From Acheta domesticus (lineage: Eukaryota; Arthropoda; Insecta; Orthoptera; Gryllidae): DNA of 64,000 bases. Positions 11,771-22,238 of this stretch are shown piece after piece. The translations under genes and the position numbers were made by a program. Position 1 is the stretch's first letter, and every line of letters starts with the position of its first letter. The notes beneath the pieces were generated by a model that ran no database searches, had not been told where the DNA came from, and worked only from the letters and a program-made list of their open reading frames with translations. The stretch is from positions 97,508,141 to 97,572,140 of the forward strand of contig JAHLJT010002630.1 of NCBI GenBank assembly GCA_031308135.1, written 5' to 3'.

Positions 11771-12948
11771 TCTGTTGAAAATTGTTACAAAAATCCGTAA
11801 GTCACGTCCAAAAGTAATGCCAAAGGCCGAAATCAGAAGCAGAATAAGTAGTTCGTATTTATCACAAGGCAGCAGACACGAAACTGAGACCTCGCCTTTC
11901 TCAGTACACGAAGTATCTCCGTATTCTGACGTAGAGGAAATAGCCTCCGTGGGGCGTAAGAATAGACACACAAAAGCATTGGAACAGGAAGGGATCGTCT
12001 GTTAGCGTTCGTCAATTATCCAACGCCGCGCCGCTGCAGCTTAGGAAATTCCGTCTTGCGGCAGGCAGCCTAATGTCACCCGGCGCGAATTCTTGGGCAC
12101 TGGAGAGAGGAGACCGGTATTTACTTTCACCTGCTGGGTCTTCAACAGCCCTTGGAATGTAAACGCTAACACTAGTAATATTGGCAGCCAGTCACTTCAC
12201 GAAATATATTCTCAAAAAAACAGAATATTATAAAACAAAAGTATAATGGTATATCATATACCATGAATAAAAAATAGATACTGGGTTACACTCGAGCTGT
12301 TTTGCTCATTTTATTAGTACAAAAAAACGAATTTATGGACTTTTTTGCATATGAATATTCTAAAAGTAATAATGAGAATGTTCAGATTTTCTTCACCCGA
12401 ATCAAATGCGCCTTTGACTTGACGCTGCCTTCTTTATGTACAACTGAAAACAATATAATCACGAGTGCTTGTAACTATGTAGGGGTTACTGCGATGTTTT
12501 ATTTTATTTATTCACTTACCTAAGAAGTATCCAGTACCATGTTTTATTTATTTACATAGTTATCTAAAAACAGTTTAGCCTGTCGGATGTGTAATGTAAT
12601 GTTGATGTTGTAACATATATTATGTTTAAAATACAATATAAATGAAATACGTATTAATTTATAATATGAAGTAGAAGAATATACAAGTCATTACACTACT
12701 AGCAATTCATATTTATTTCAAAAAAATAATTGTTATAAAAAGTACGCAATGGAACTTTTGAGATACGGCCTGATGTCGCGCTGCAGCCTGTCTCCGCCGC
12801 CATTGCCCCCTTAGTTCTGCAGGCGCGCTGAGCAACGCACATTATCCAATCTTCACAAGAGCCCCCAATCTCAAAATAATAATTTACCGAATTCAAATGA
12901 CACTAAATAGAGACTCCAGTTCTTAGGGAAGATATTACAAGTTTATAT

Positions 12949-12949
12949 C

Positions 12950-12980
<31 letters not shown>
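12949..12980. repeat. (TA)n(TG)n microsatellite
   Basis: About eight TA units followed by about ten TG units, inside the piggyBac element upstream of its transposase. Confidence 0.95.
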
Positions 12981-12981
<1 letters not shown>

Positions 12982-13037
12982 CTATATCAAGCCACAACTT
13001 CACAAGACACGAAATAACACGAAAAGACGCGGCTGCG

Positions 13038-13151
13038 AGTTAACTCGACCAGAGCACAAGGCGCTCACTTAGCCGCCGCTTGTAAACTCGACCACAGCAC
13101 ATGGCGTACACCTTGCCGCCGCGTGTTAACTCGACCACAGCAGCGAAAGGG
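13038..13151. repeat. piggyBac subterminal repeats
   Basis: Three spaced copies of a motif near TTAACTCGACCACAGCA (about 13038, 13082 and 13125), each of the first two followed by GGCG and GCCGCCGC. The last copy runs into the terminal inverted repeat at 13151. Subterminal repeats in piggyBac elements bind transposase; the role here is inferred by position. Confidence 0.75.
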
Positions 13152-13155
13152 TTAA

Positions 13156-14139
13156 GGAAGACGGTACCGCCTTCGTCAAATTCATATAATTTTCTGCTCG
13201 GTCTAAAAATACTTTTGGATTTTCATCCGATTTCCCGGAAAAGTAAAGATTCTGTGGAGGAGCCCACGAGAATCGAAGACTTGCCCCACCTGCGGAATTT
13301 GGCATCGGATTGTTTTCCCGTTCCCTCTCTATCTCGGTCTTTATCAGTTGAATAACATTTCTGTTAATTTCCTTCCTTAATGAATATTCTCTTTCTCTTA
13401 GACCGTCCTCATTAATGTCCCCCATTTTCTCTACTTTCTACTGAATTTTGCCAACTTCGGTGTGAAGTTTCGTTTCTAATTTAGTTACTCTCCCATTAAT
13501 CTCAATTTTGATTCCCTCAATGCTTCCATTAACTTCTTCACAGCAAGCCTCTAGTTTGCTGTCGCATGCCTGAGGTTTTTTACCCACTTCGGATCGTAAC
13601 TTGTGAAAATTCTCTTTTGTTTCAGTCCTTGAACTGTTTATTTCCTGGCCTAATTTCTCGACATTATTCTCGATCTCACCGCATCTTTCCTCGAGTTGTT
13701 TATTAACCGTTCCTAACTCGTAATCAAATTTATTTTCTAGCTTTTCTAATTTTACGGAATGATCGTCTAAACGACTCTCTATCCAATCAAATCTCTCCTG
13801 ACATTTTTGTTCGTGCTCCGAAAATCTAAAATTTATTTTCTCGTCCAGTCCTCTGAAATTCTCTGCTAGTTCCCTACGATTTTCAGCTATACTCTCTTCT
13901 ATCCTTCCCGCCAGTTCTTTGCGACTTTCTACCTGTTCTTTGCGATTTTCTGCTATAATCTCTTCTATCCTTTTACTACTCTCTTCATTCTGTTTCGTAA
14001 TGATTCTCATGAGTTCGCCTAACGTAATTTCCGGCGCGGCCTGATCCCCTGAGCTGTTGTCTCCGCCCACGTCAACCCCTGACTCGTCCAACATCGTGAC
14101 TGATTGGCGGGGTTTTACAGTTTTTCTTGAAGCGCGCAC
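13156..14139 (-). pseudogene. gag: gypsy gag, N-terminal part
   Basis: From the ATG at 14139 a 233-codon frame shows a long, charged coiled coil (heptads through NRKEQVESRKELAGR, KLEKLENKFDYE and similar). It stops at TAG (13438-13440), then continues in the same frame as MGDINEDGLRE, FSWAPPQNLYFSGKSDE and FLDRAENYMNLTKA, the start of the capsid domain, up to the TTAA at 13152. The TAG is a single in-frame nonsense codon. Suppression cannot be excluded, but with the other lesions decay is simpler. Gag forms the particle; an N-terminal coiled coil would aid multimerisation. Confidence 0.85.
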
Positions 14140-14404
14140 ACGTCAGTTACACCACACGAAACACACAACAGTCGCACTCACAAACAAGACACAGTACAAA
14201 AAATATCATCAATTGTAACCAAGGTATTCACCTCGAAGCAGCGTCCTTCCATCCATTTCTTTCTTTCTAATCATGCGTTGATTCGGAACTTTTGCATACA
14301 AAACAACATCCAACAAATGTAATAAAAATTTAGAAAAATTTATTTCCTGACTATTTTAATTGAAAGGGTGCATTAATGGGGTATCAGAGATACTACATCG
14401 GGCC

Positions 14405-14420
14405 CCCCGTTCGGAAGCCA
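14405..14420 (-). other. Primer binding site candidate
   Basis: Two bases inside the 5' LTR the minus strand reads TGGCTTCCGAACGGGG. Starting with TGG it would pair with a tRNA 3' CCA end. I could not assign the tRNA. Confidence 0.6.
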
Positions 14421-14422
14421 GT

Positions 14423-15982
14423 TGTCACTACCGCGCGGGCCCTCGCGCGTGCGACGTCGGGGATCGATCGGGCGATCGAGATCCCCCCTTCTCTCACTCA
14501 CCTGATTCAGTTGCCGGCTATCTCAGGCGCAGAGACTCTCTACAAGAAATAGGAGCCCATGGACGGACGCTACTTGTTACCAAATACAATTCATTGAGGT
14601 TTTGAGGAACAATTAAAATTTAATTAACTAAAATGAAGAAATATACAAAAAAATCCTATTACTAATACCCTTTCCCTCTTAAACCCAAAGACATCCCTCC
14701 CCTTTTTCTTATTTATCCCGCAACTCCCAAAAAACAGCTTGAATTTACCCCCCCTTTTTCCCAGATTCCCTGTTCACTCAAATAACTTTCTTACTTACTA
14801 GAAGACAATACAAATTAAAGTACAATTTACCGAGGAAGAAGCAACATACAATTTAGGAAGTTTATCCTCAAAAACCGCCACAGCGCGGCTCGCTTATGAT
14901 GAGGCACAGGTCTGTGATTAACCGGGCCATTCACCAGAGTCTAGGGGACAACAGACCGTGTTTTCAGAAGACTCCGCAGGGTCGATGCCCGACCTTCGGG
15001 TGATGTCATCAGGGTTCCGTCTTCGGCGGTGAAAGGCCGGCAGTAGGTCACAGCTAGCGGTAGGCTCCTCGCCGGGGGGCCGGGAGGCAGGTTCTCGTGC
15101 TCGAAGCCGGCGAAGAGAGGTAGGCGGAGACTTCAGCACGAAAGACAGCTCTGCAGCGGTCGCGGGCGTAATGACGTAAGCCGAATTGAATAATTTTGAG
15201 TCGCGCGCGGCACAATATTGCACCGGACAATCAGCGATAGTCTTTTTCAGGCGACCGGACGAGATTGCTCTGAGCCTAACAAAAGTACCGGCGCACTGGT
15301 CACAATTAAAGTCCTTTACCAATTCAGAAAAAAACACATGCGTGATAGCGAACGTCCGTGAGAAGCAATTCCGCGTTCCGCATCACACACAGCGCACCAA
15401 AAAATTAGAAATACTGTCTCTCACACTTCGGAGGTGTCCACGCCAGCGGCGTTTGCTCCCGAACGACGCACCGCCGAGGTGCGCGTTCCTCGCTCCTCCC
15501 CGAACCTACTCTCAAGACCGTCTCCTCACTTCTCTCTGATTTTCACTTGGTCACATCTCGCGAAGCCTCTGTAACCCCCTCTCCTTACTTATTTGCCGAA
15601 AGTTCTGGAAAGATTTCTGTTTGAATTTTGAAAGGTTCCTCTCTATTGGCAAAAGGCAACTGCGTCTCAGTTTAATTTCGGCCAATGTCCGGAAGCGTTT
15701 TCTGGCCGAAGTCGATGGAAAAATTCCACTCAACCCTCTCTAACGTCGGGGGGGCCGCAGGTCGCCTGGGGATGAGGCGGCGCCGATCGGGTCGTAATTC
15801 TTGTACCCACTGCCCCCCCGCCGGACAAAGAAGCGCGAGGGGACCTCTCCTCGCACGTGTGCGGCGCAAATTGGCCCGACCCTCGCGCACACAAAGGGGG
15901 CGCTGCGTATGCCCGCGACAGGCTACTATGTCGTGTGTTTAAAATCAATTTTTTCTTCTATCAACTATTCGGTATCGTCACA
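14423..15982 (-). repeat. 5' LTR of the gypsy element
   Basis: Full-length 1,560 bp LTR with TG...CA ends on the minus strand. It contains the ~325 bp block (about 14670-15000) missing from the 3' LTR. This copy abuts the primer binding site. Confidence 0.9.
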
Positions 15983-15986
15983 ATAT

Positions 15987-17708
15987 ATATATATGTATAT
16001 ATGTTGACTATGCTAAATTTTTATACATTTATTTATGTATGAGGTTGTAATTTACTTCCATTCAGTCAAATTCGATCAGACTCCTGACCATAAATGTGCT
16101 TTATGTTCGCATGAGTTTCTATTTTTGTAATCATCCATGCACTGCTCTCCCTTGATCGAACTACCTGGAAAGTTTATAGTGTATCTAAACTCTTGTCTCT
16201 AAGAAGTAGTAACTATACAACCAAAACCTCAAAACTCCATACTCTCAAATTTTGTGACAAAAAAAATTGATGAAATACATAATTGTGGAAAGATCCTTTA
16301 GTTTTCTGTGAAGTGCAACTCTAGTGTTGGTAGATAAAACAAATATACAGCACTTTAAAGTAACTCTCAAAATTCGGTGTTTCGAAATTGGTAGTTCAAA
16401 TATTGTCGGGTAAAGTTAGTTACGTGGTTTCACAGGATTTAATGTTCCTAGGCCAGTATTCCAGTCTCATTCGCGGAGTCGGAGCATTGCGATACTGCTA
16501 GTGTCCACAAGCGGATGGCCCGCCACCGCTATACACTGCAGGGCACTCTGCTTGCGAAACAGAGCCAAGGCTACATCCGCAGGACCACCACAGCGTTGCC
16601 AAACATATGTACAGCATGGCTTGGAATATTAGAGTTGGCTATGGTTCAGTAGTATTCGTCGACATTCTCCTGTCAGACGGCTTCAATCACTCAATCAACT
16701 TATTATCAACAGCATTTCGAAATCATTTGTCTCAATTCGTTTAATTTTTCGTCCCTAGTTATAGTGGAATGCAATCTATATCTCGTGAAAAATATTTCTA
16801 ACCTTCACAACATTAAAATATATTCAATTACAATATTCAGACAGCTGATCCTTCTACTCAGCTGGGCAAGCGGCGGAAGAATACATTCTGGAGAGCAATA
16901 CGGTCTTCGGCGACGCTCATTTGTAACCCAAGCGGTCAAAAAAAATCGGTCACATGACTGAACGCTCTGTTCTTGGTCCTCACCGTAAAACCCTGTATTC
17001 ACAAAGAAAACGACTTGGAGATTTCCGTTTTAACATACAACAGCATTGTTGCCAAATTCATACTCCGAAACAGGAACTTCACAGCAGTTTTGTTTTTCGC
17101 ACAGGGAACAAGTTGCAATGAGCGTGCATTAACGTTCCATGAGAACAGGTTAAGGTCTCAAAAGTTGGTACTAGTGTCGCCACTCCACTGCCTTTCACAG
17201 AATAACTGCCTTTTAGGCGCGAACCGGGGCAGCGTTAATGAGCGAAATGTTTTACAGAAACATTAACAAACGGAGGTTGCCTACCCGTGAGAAACAGGTG
17301 AAAAGGTGAACGTTTTATTCAATGGTTGCTTGTTCCTTCATAGCAATCTTCTATAAGAGGGATACATTGCGTCTTTCCAGAGATCGAGCGAGCGGTTTCT
17401 AGAATGTTCGTTCTCTATATCCCAAACATAGCTACAGCACATCATTTGGAAGCTTATTTTGCTGCCTCAACAGGTTTGTTGCGAGAAACACGGGAATAAT
17501 CAAGTGGCAGGAGTTATAGCAAAAATAGTGTTCTCGAAGTTGTTATAGTGGTGTTTTGTGGGTGAATTTGTAGCACAATGTTAGTATTAGTGAAGTATAA
17601 GAAGACCTTTGAAATATTTTCACGCTCGCTGGCAACAGCCCGCAAACCAGTGCATGGTGTTAACAATAATAGCATAAGATTGCACAAATTGCTCGCAGAT
17701 AAGTAGAA
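15987..17708. other. No gene recognised
   Basis: Mixed-composition sequence with only short ORFs. It lies directly upstream of the BEL/Pao gag remnant and could hold that element's 5' end, but I found no paired LTR. Confidence 0.4.
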
Positions 17709-18390
17709 ATGCCATTGAGGAAACAGACGGATTTGCTTTGGCAATTCATAGAATCAGCATTATCTAGAATCGAAGAGTGTAAAATCACTCTCAAACCTTT
17801 GCACGTCGAATATACAATGTATAATTGAACGTGTAAATGACATTTGGACAGATGCTAGAACGGAATTTAATGAGGTTTTAAAACAAGGAGGATTAAGTGA
17901 GTTGAACCTATCCATTAAAAGTATTGAAAGTAGGGTAATGGACATCGAAAGTCCTTGTCTCTCCGCATTAGATACTCCAACCGAAAGATAACATTCTAAC
18001 AACACGTACTTGCCACATGTAAAGCTACCCACATTCACTGGAAATTATAATTAATTTCCAAAATTTCACGATATTTTCTTAACTGAAGTGGTGAATTATA
18101 AATCACTTAGTAATATTGAAAAATACATGCATTTGCTATCACACTTGAAAGTCGAACCGTACAATTTGGTAAGCACCTTAATTGTGTCAATGATAATTTT
18201 CAAAAAGAGTGGGAATTGTCATTAGAAATTATTAAAATAAAGGCGAAAATATTAGATACGCACATCAAAGCTTTACTCAATTTGCCACAAGTAAAAAGCA
18301 ACTTATCGTCCCTTAAACCATTTATTTCTCAAATTGCCATTAACTGGAACGGATTGAAATCAGTGTCATTGGATATTAAGGCGAAGTAAT
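17709..18390 (+). pseudogene. gag: BEL/Pao retrotransposon gag remnant
   Basis: Starting at MPLRKQTDLLWQFIESALSR (17709) and with several breaks, the plus strand gives LPHVKLPTFTGNYN, FPKFHDIFLTEVVNYKSLSN, IEKYMHLLSHLKVEPYNL and then HIKALLNLPQVKSNLSSLKP. The order LPxxxLPTFxG, FxDxFxxxVxxxKSLSNxEK, LKALxNLP is the signature of the BEL/Pao Gag domain. Stops at about 17828 and 18052 and a frameshift near 18170 show it is dead. Downstream pol was not found. Confidence 0.8.
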
Positions 18391-19183
18391 TCTGCGGCAT
18401 TTAATATTATGAAAATTAGACTTTAAAATTAGATAATCGTGGTATCATGCGCACTGCTCTGCAAAAAAGATGACAGGCTTACAAGAGTTATCAGACTTTC
18501 TCAACCAAAGGGCAAATGATTTGGAGTTCAATGAGGACATCTCTCAGAGACCCCAATCGAATTTACATAACTTTCTCTTCTTACGAAGTATTCGTACGGC
18601 GAGAAAGTAAAACGGGATTTGCCGTACGTTTTACACAGTGGGTAAGAGACATTTTGGAATTGAACGATTCATTTCATTTAGTGATCCGTCAGAGGAATAT
18701 CGAAAGAATAATAGTGGCAAAAATGTGGTAATTTTGTTTTACTTGTATTTCGAGAACTGTAATGATTTTATTAGTGAAATGGGTTCGTGTAATGTTTTTG
18801 TTTGCGAACGAAACTATTGAAATATGTCTCATACTTACGTCCGCATTTAAAGTTTCTATAGAGAAACCGCTAACGGGTACGTTATTGTAAGAGAAGAATG
18901 TTAGGGAACGAATGTGCTCTCAATGTATGATGAAGCTATATTTTGCGTTCGTTTTAAATCTTTGTAGTTAAACGTTCGCGATTAGTGAAGGTATTGCTTA
19001 CCGTTATTCAAATGGTCCACCATTATAACTCTTCAGAGCTCGAGTAATTTTTCTTTGCTTTTGATGAATTTTTAAAACATTTTATTGATCATTTTTGGCG
19101 ATAATTTAGGCCTTCAAATTTCGTCTCAAAGTTATTAAAAAAACACAGCTATTTTGAAGTACAGTTCACATAATCTTATCACG
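18391..19183. other. No gene; part of a dispersed repeat
   Basis: Around 18568-18615 the sequence CTTCTTACGAAGTATTCGTA resembles 26148-26185 and loosely 22815-22875, so a fragment of the dispersed repeat described at 22480 is likely. Otherwise nothing recognised. Confidence 0.4.
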
Positions 19184-19189
19184 TTTATT
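19184..19189 (-). terminator. Polyadenylation signal of the zinc-finger gene
   Basis: AATAAA on the minus strand, about 300 bp beyond the stop codon of the 31-finger exon. Confidence 0.55.
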
Positions 19190-19491
19190 CTTTAATTCTA
19201 TTTACATTTATTACTTACGGCCTATCCTACAAACTAGATTCTTATGAACTAATCTAAATCTACTTGGTCTTGCATCGTAACTTCATCTAACGCAGAACAC
19301 TATTTACACTGGGCAACACATACACATGGCCTCGTATAAACACTACACGCAGTGCACACGCCGTCGGCAGCTGCCAGAGCCGCACAGCGCAGGGGAATCG
19401 TCTTGGCGTCCACGCTGCCTGCACGCGACGAAGACCACAGAGGCAGCGCTCCCCGCGGCAGCCGCGGCGACCGGCGCTCACGTAGGGCGCG

Positions 19492-22238
19492 TCACGTACG
19501 TCGCCGGTGGAACTCACGGAGCAGCCGCACTCCCTCGCACGACGGAGGAGCTTCCTGCCTGCTGAAAGGGCTTTTCCCTGGATGCGTCCGCATGTGGACA
19601 CTCAAACTTACCTTTTGGGAGAAACCCTTCTGGCAGACAGAACATTCATAAGGCTTTTCCCCAGTGTGAATCCGCATGTGGTTGACTAAATATTCCTTAC
19701 GAGAGAAACTCGTCTGACAGACAGAACATTCATAAGGCTTTTCCCCAGTGTGAATCCGCATGTGTTTGACTAAATCAGACTTGTGAGAAAAACCCTTCTG
19801 GCATACAGAACATTCAAAAGGCTTTTCCCCAGTGTGAATCCGCATGTGGTTGACTAAATATTCCTTACGAGAGAAACTCGTCTGACAGACAGAACATTCA
19901 TAAGGCTTTTCCCCAGTGTGAATCCGCATGTGTTTGACTAAACGAGACTTGTAAGAAAAACCCTTCTGGCATACAGAACATTCAAAAGGCTTTTCCCCAG
20001 TGTGAATCCGCATGTGTTTGACTAAATGAGACTTGTAAGAAAAACCCTTCTGGCATACAGAACATCCAAAACGCTTTTCCCTTGTGTGAATCAGCATGTG
20101 CATATTTAAATTTCCTCTTTTAGAGAAACCCTTCTGGCAGACAGAACATTCAAAAGGCTTTTGCCCTGTGTGAATCCGCATGTGGCTGCTTAAAAAATCT
20201 TTTCGTGAGAAACTCTCCCGGCAAACAGAACATTCAAAAGGCTTTTCCCCTGTGTGAATCCGCATGTGTCTACTTAAATCCCCCCTTCCTGAGAAATCCT
20301 TCCGGCAGAAAGAACATTCAAAAGGCTTTTCCCCAGTGTGAATCCGCATGTGTTTGACTAAATATTCCTTACGAGAGAAACTCGTCTGACAGACAGAACA
20401 TTCATAAGGCTTTTCCCCAGTGTGAATCCGCATGTGTTTGACTAAATGAGACTTGTAAGAAAAACCCTTCTGGCATACAGAACATTCAAAAGGCTTTTCC
20501 CCAGTGTGAACCCGCATGTGTTTGACTAAATGATGCTTGTAAGAAAAACCATTCTGGCAGACAGAACATTCAAAAGGCTTTTCCCCAGTGTGAATCCGCA
20601 TGTGTTTGACTAAATGAGGCTTGTGAGAAAAACCCTTCTGGCATACAGAACATCCAAAAGGCTTTTCCCCTGTGTGAATCCGCATGTGTCTACTTAAATC
20701 CCCGCTTCCTGAGAAATCCTTCCGGCAGAAAGAACATTCAAAAGGCTTCTCCCCTGTGTGAATGCGCATGTGGCGATTTAATTTTCCACTTTCCAGGAAG
20801 TTCTTCTGGCAGACAGAACATTCAAAAGGCTTTTCCCCAGTGTGAATCCGCATGTGGTTGACTAAATATTCCTTACGAGAGAAACTCGTCTGACAGACAG
20901 AACATTCATAAGGCTTTTCCCCAGTGTGAATCCGCATGTGTTTGACTAAACGAGACTTGTAAGAAAAACCCTTCTGGCATACAGAACATTCAAAAGGCTT
21001 TTCCCCAGTGTGAATCCGCATGTGTTTGACTAAATGAGACTTGTAAGAAAAACCCTTCTGGCATACAGAACATCCAAAACGCTTTTCCCTTGTGTGAATC
21101 AGCATGTGCATATTTAAATTTCCTCTTTTAGAGAAACCCTTCTGGCAGACAGAACATTCAAAAGGCTTTTGCCCTGTGTGAATCCGCATGTGGCTGCTTA
21201 AAAAATCTTTTCGTGAGAAACTCTCCCGGCAAACAGAACATTCAAAAGGCTTTTCCCCTGTGTGAATCCGCATGTGTCTACTTAAATCCCCCCTTCCTGA
21301 GAAATCCTTCCGGCAGAAAGAACATTCAAAAGGCTTTTCCCCAGTGTGAATCCGCATGTGTTTGACTAAATATTCCTTACGAGAGAAACTCGTCTGACAG
21401 ACAGAACATTCATAAGGCTTTTCCCCAGTGTGAATCCGCATGTGTTTGACTAAATCAGACTTGTAAGAAAAACCCTTCTGGCATACAGAACATTCAAAAG
21501 GCTTTTCCCCAGTGTGAATCCGCATGTGTTTGACTAAATGATGCTTGTAAGAAAAACCATTCTGGCAGACAGAACATTCAAAAGGCTTTTCCCCAGTGTG
21601 AATCCGCATGTGTTTGACTAAATGAGGCTTGTGAGAAAAACCCTTCTGGCATACAGAACATCCAAAAGGCTTTTCCCCTGTGTGAATCCGCATGTGTCTA
21701 CTTAAATCCCCGCTTCCTGAGAAATCCTTCCGGCAGAAAGAACATTCAAAAGGCTTCTCCCCTGTGTGAATGCGCATGTGGCGATTTAATTTTCCACTTT
21801 CCAGGAAGTTCTTCTGGCAGACAGAACATTCAAAAGGCTTTTCCCCTGTGTGAATCCGCATGTGGATGCTTAAAAAATCTTTCCGTGAGAAACTCTCCCG
21901 GCATACAGAACATTTAAAAGGCTTTTCCCCTGTGTGAATCCGCATGTGGTTAATTAAACTATTCTTTTGATAGAAACCCTTCTGGCAGACAGAACATTCA
22001 AAAGGTTTCTCTCCCGTGTGAGTCCGTACATGGGTGCTTAAATGTCCCTTTTGAGAAAAACACTTCTGGCAGACTGCACATTCAAAAGGCTTTTTTCTTG
22101 AGTGAATCCACATGTGGCGGAGTAAATGTTCCCTTCGCGAGAAGTTCTTCTTGCAGACTGAGCATTCATGTCTTCTCTCTCTGAGATCACTTCTTGCTTG
22201 TGTCTGCAATTCTTTTGAACAGGGTACTCCCGGATGTT
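19492..22238 (-). CDS. Zinc-finger gene, terminal exon with 31 C2H2 fingers
   Basis: Acceptor GAATTGCAG ends at 22239; the exon begins AA and reads on as HPGVPCSKELQTQARS, then finger 1 (C-S-V-C). There is no internal ATG-led start in this frame before finger 1, and an in-frame TGA lies just beyond the acceptor, which confirms splicing from exon 6. Fingers follow at an 84 bp period. Linkers vary at fingers 12-14 and 24-26 (TGQKP, TREKR). Fingers 5-16 and 17-28 are a duplicated block. After finger 31 a short arginine-rich tail ends REFHRRRT. Confidence 0.93.

Larger units (their letters stand above)
9685..13151 (-). mobile_element. piggyBac-like transposon nested in gypsy gag
   Basis: A 3,467 bp segment between TTAA duplications. 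The left end reads CCGTTTGGCTGCGGG and the right end, complemented, CCCTTTCGCTGCTGT: imperfect inverted repeats sharing CC-TTT-GCTGC-G. It carries a minus-strand DDE transposase of the piggyBac family. The right end has three subterminal repeats. About 1.1 kb upstream of the transposase start is non-coding and includes a (TA)n(TG)n tract. piggyBac elements insert at TTAA and excise precisely, which matches the intact frame of the interrupted gag. Confidence 0.93.
6145..15982 (-). mobile_element. Defective Ty3/gypsy LTR retrotransposon
   Basis: Two long direct repeats (6145-7381 and 14423-15982) bound a minus-strand gag-protease-RT array. On the minus strand the LTR runs TGTGACGATACCG ... AGTGACA, i.e. 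TG...CA ends, with ATAT at both outer flanks as a possible 4 bp duplication (6141-6144, 15983-15986; low complexity, so weak). Order on the minus strand: 5' LTR, primer binding site, gag, protease, RT, purine tract, 3' LTR. RNase H and integrase are missing: only about 400 bp separate the end of RT from the 3' LTR. A piggyBac element splits gag. No env-like ORF. It is dead: one nonsense codon and one frameshift in gag, a nonsense codon in RT, and a pol deletion. Confidence 0.93.

Noticed and set aside
13438..13440. Programmed stop-codon read-through in gag
   Set aside because: Possible in retroelements, but the TAG lies within gag rather than at a gag-pol border, and the element has other disabling lesions.
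19600..22200. Regular 84 bp repeats resembling a CRISPR-like or satellite array
   Set aside because: The period encodes C2H2 fingers with conserved Cys, His and TGEKP linkers in one open frame.
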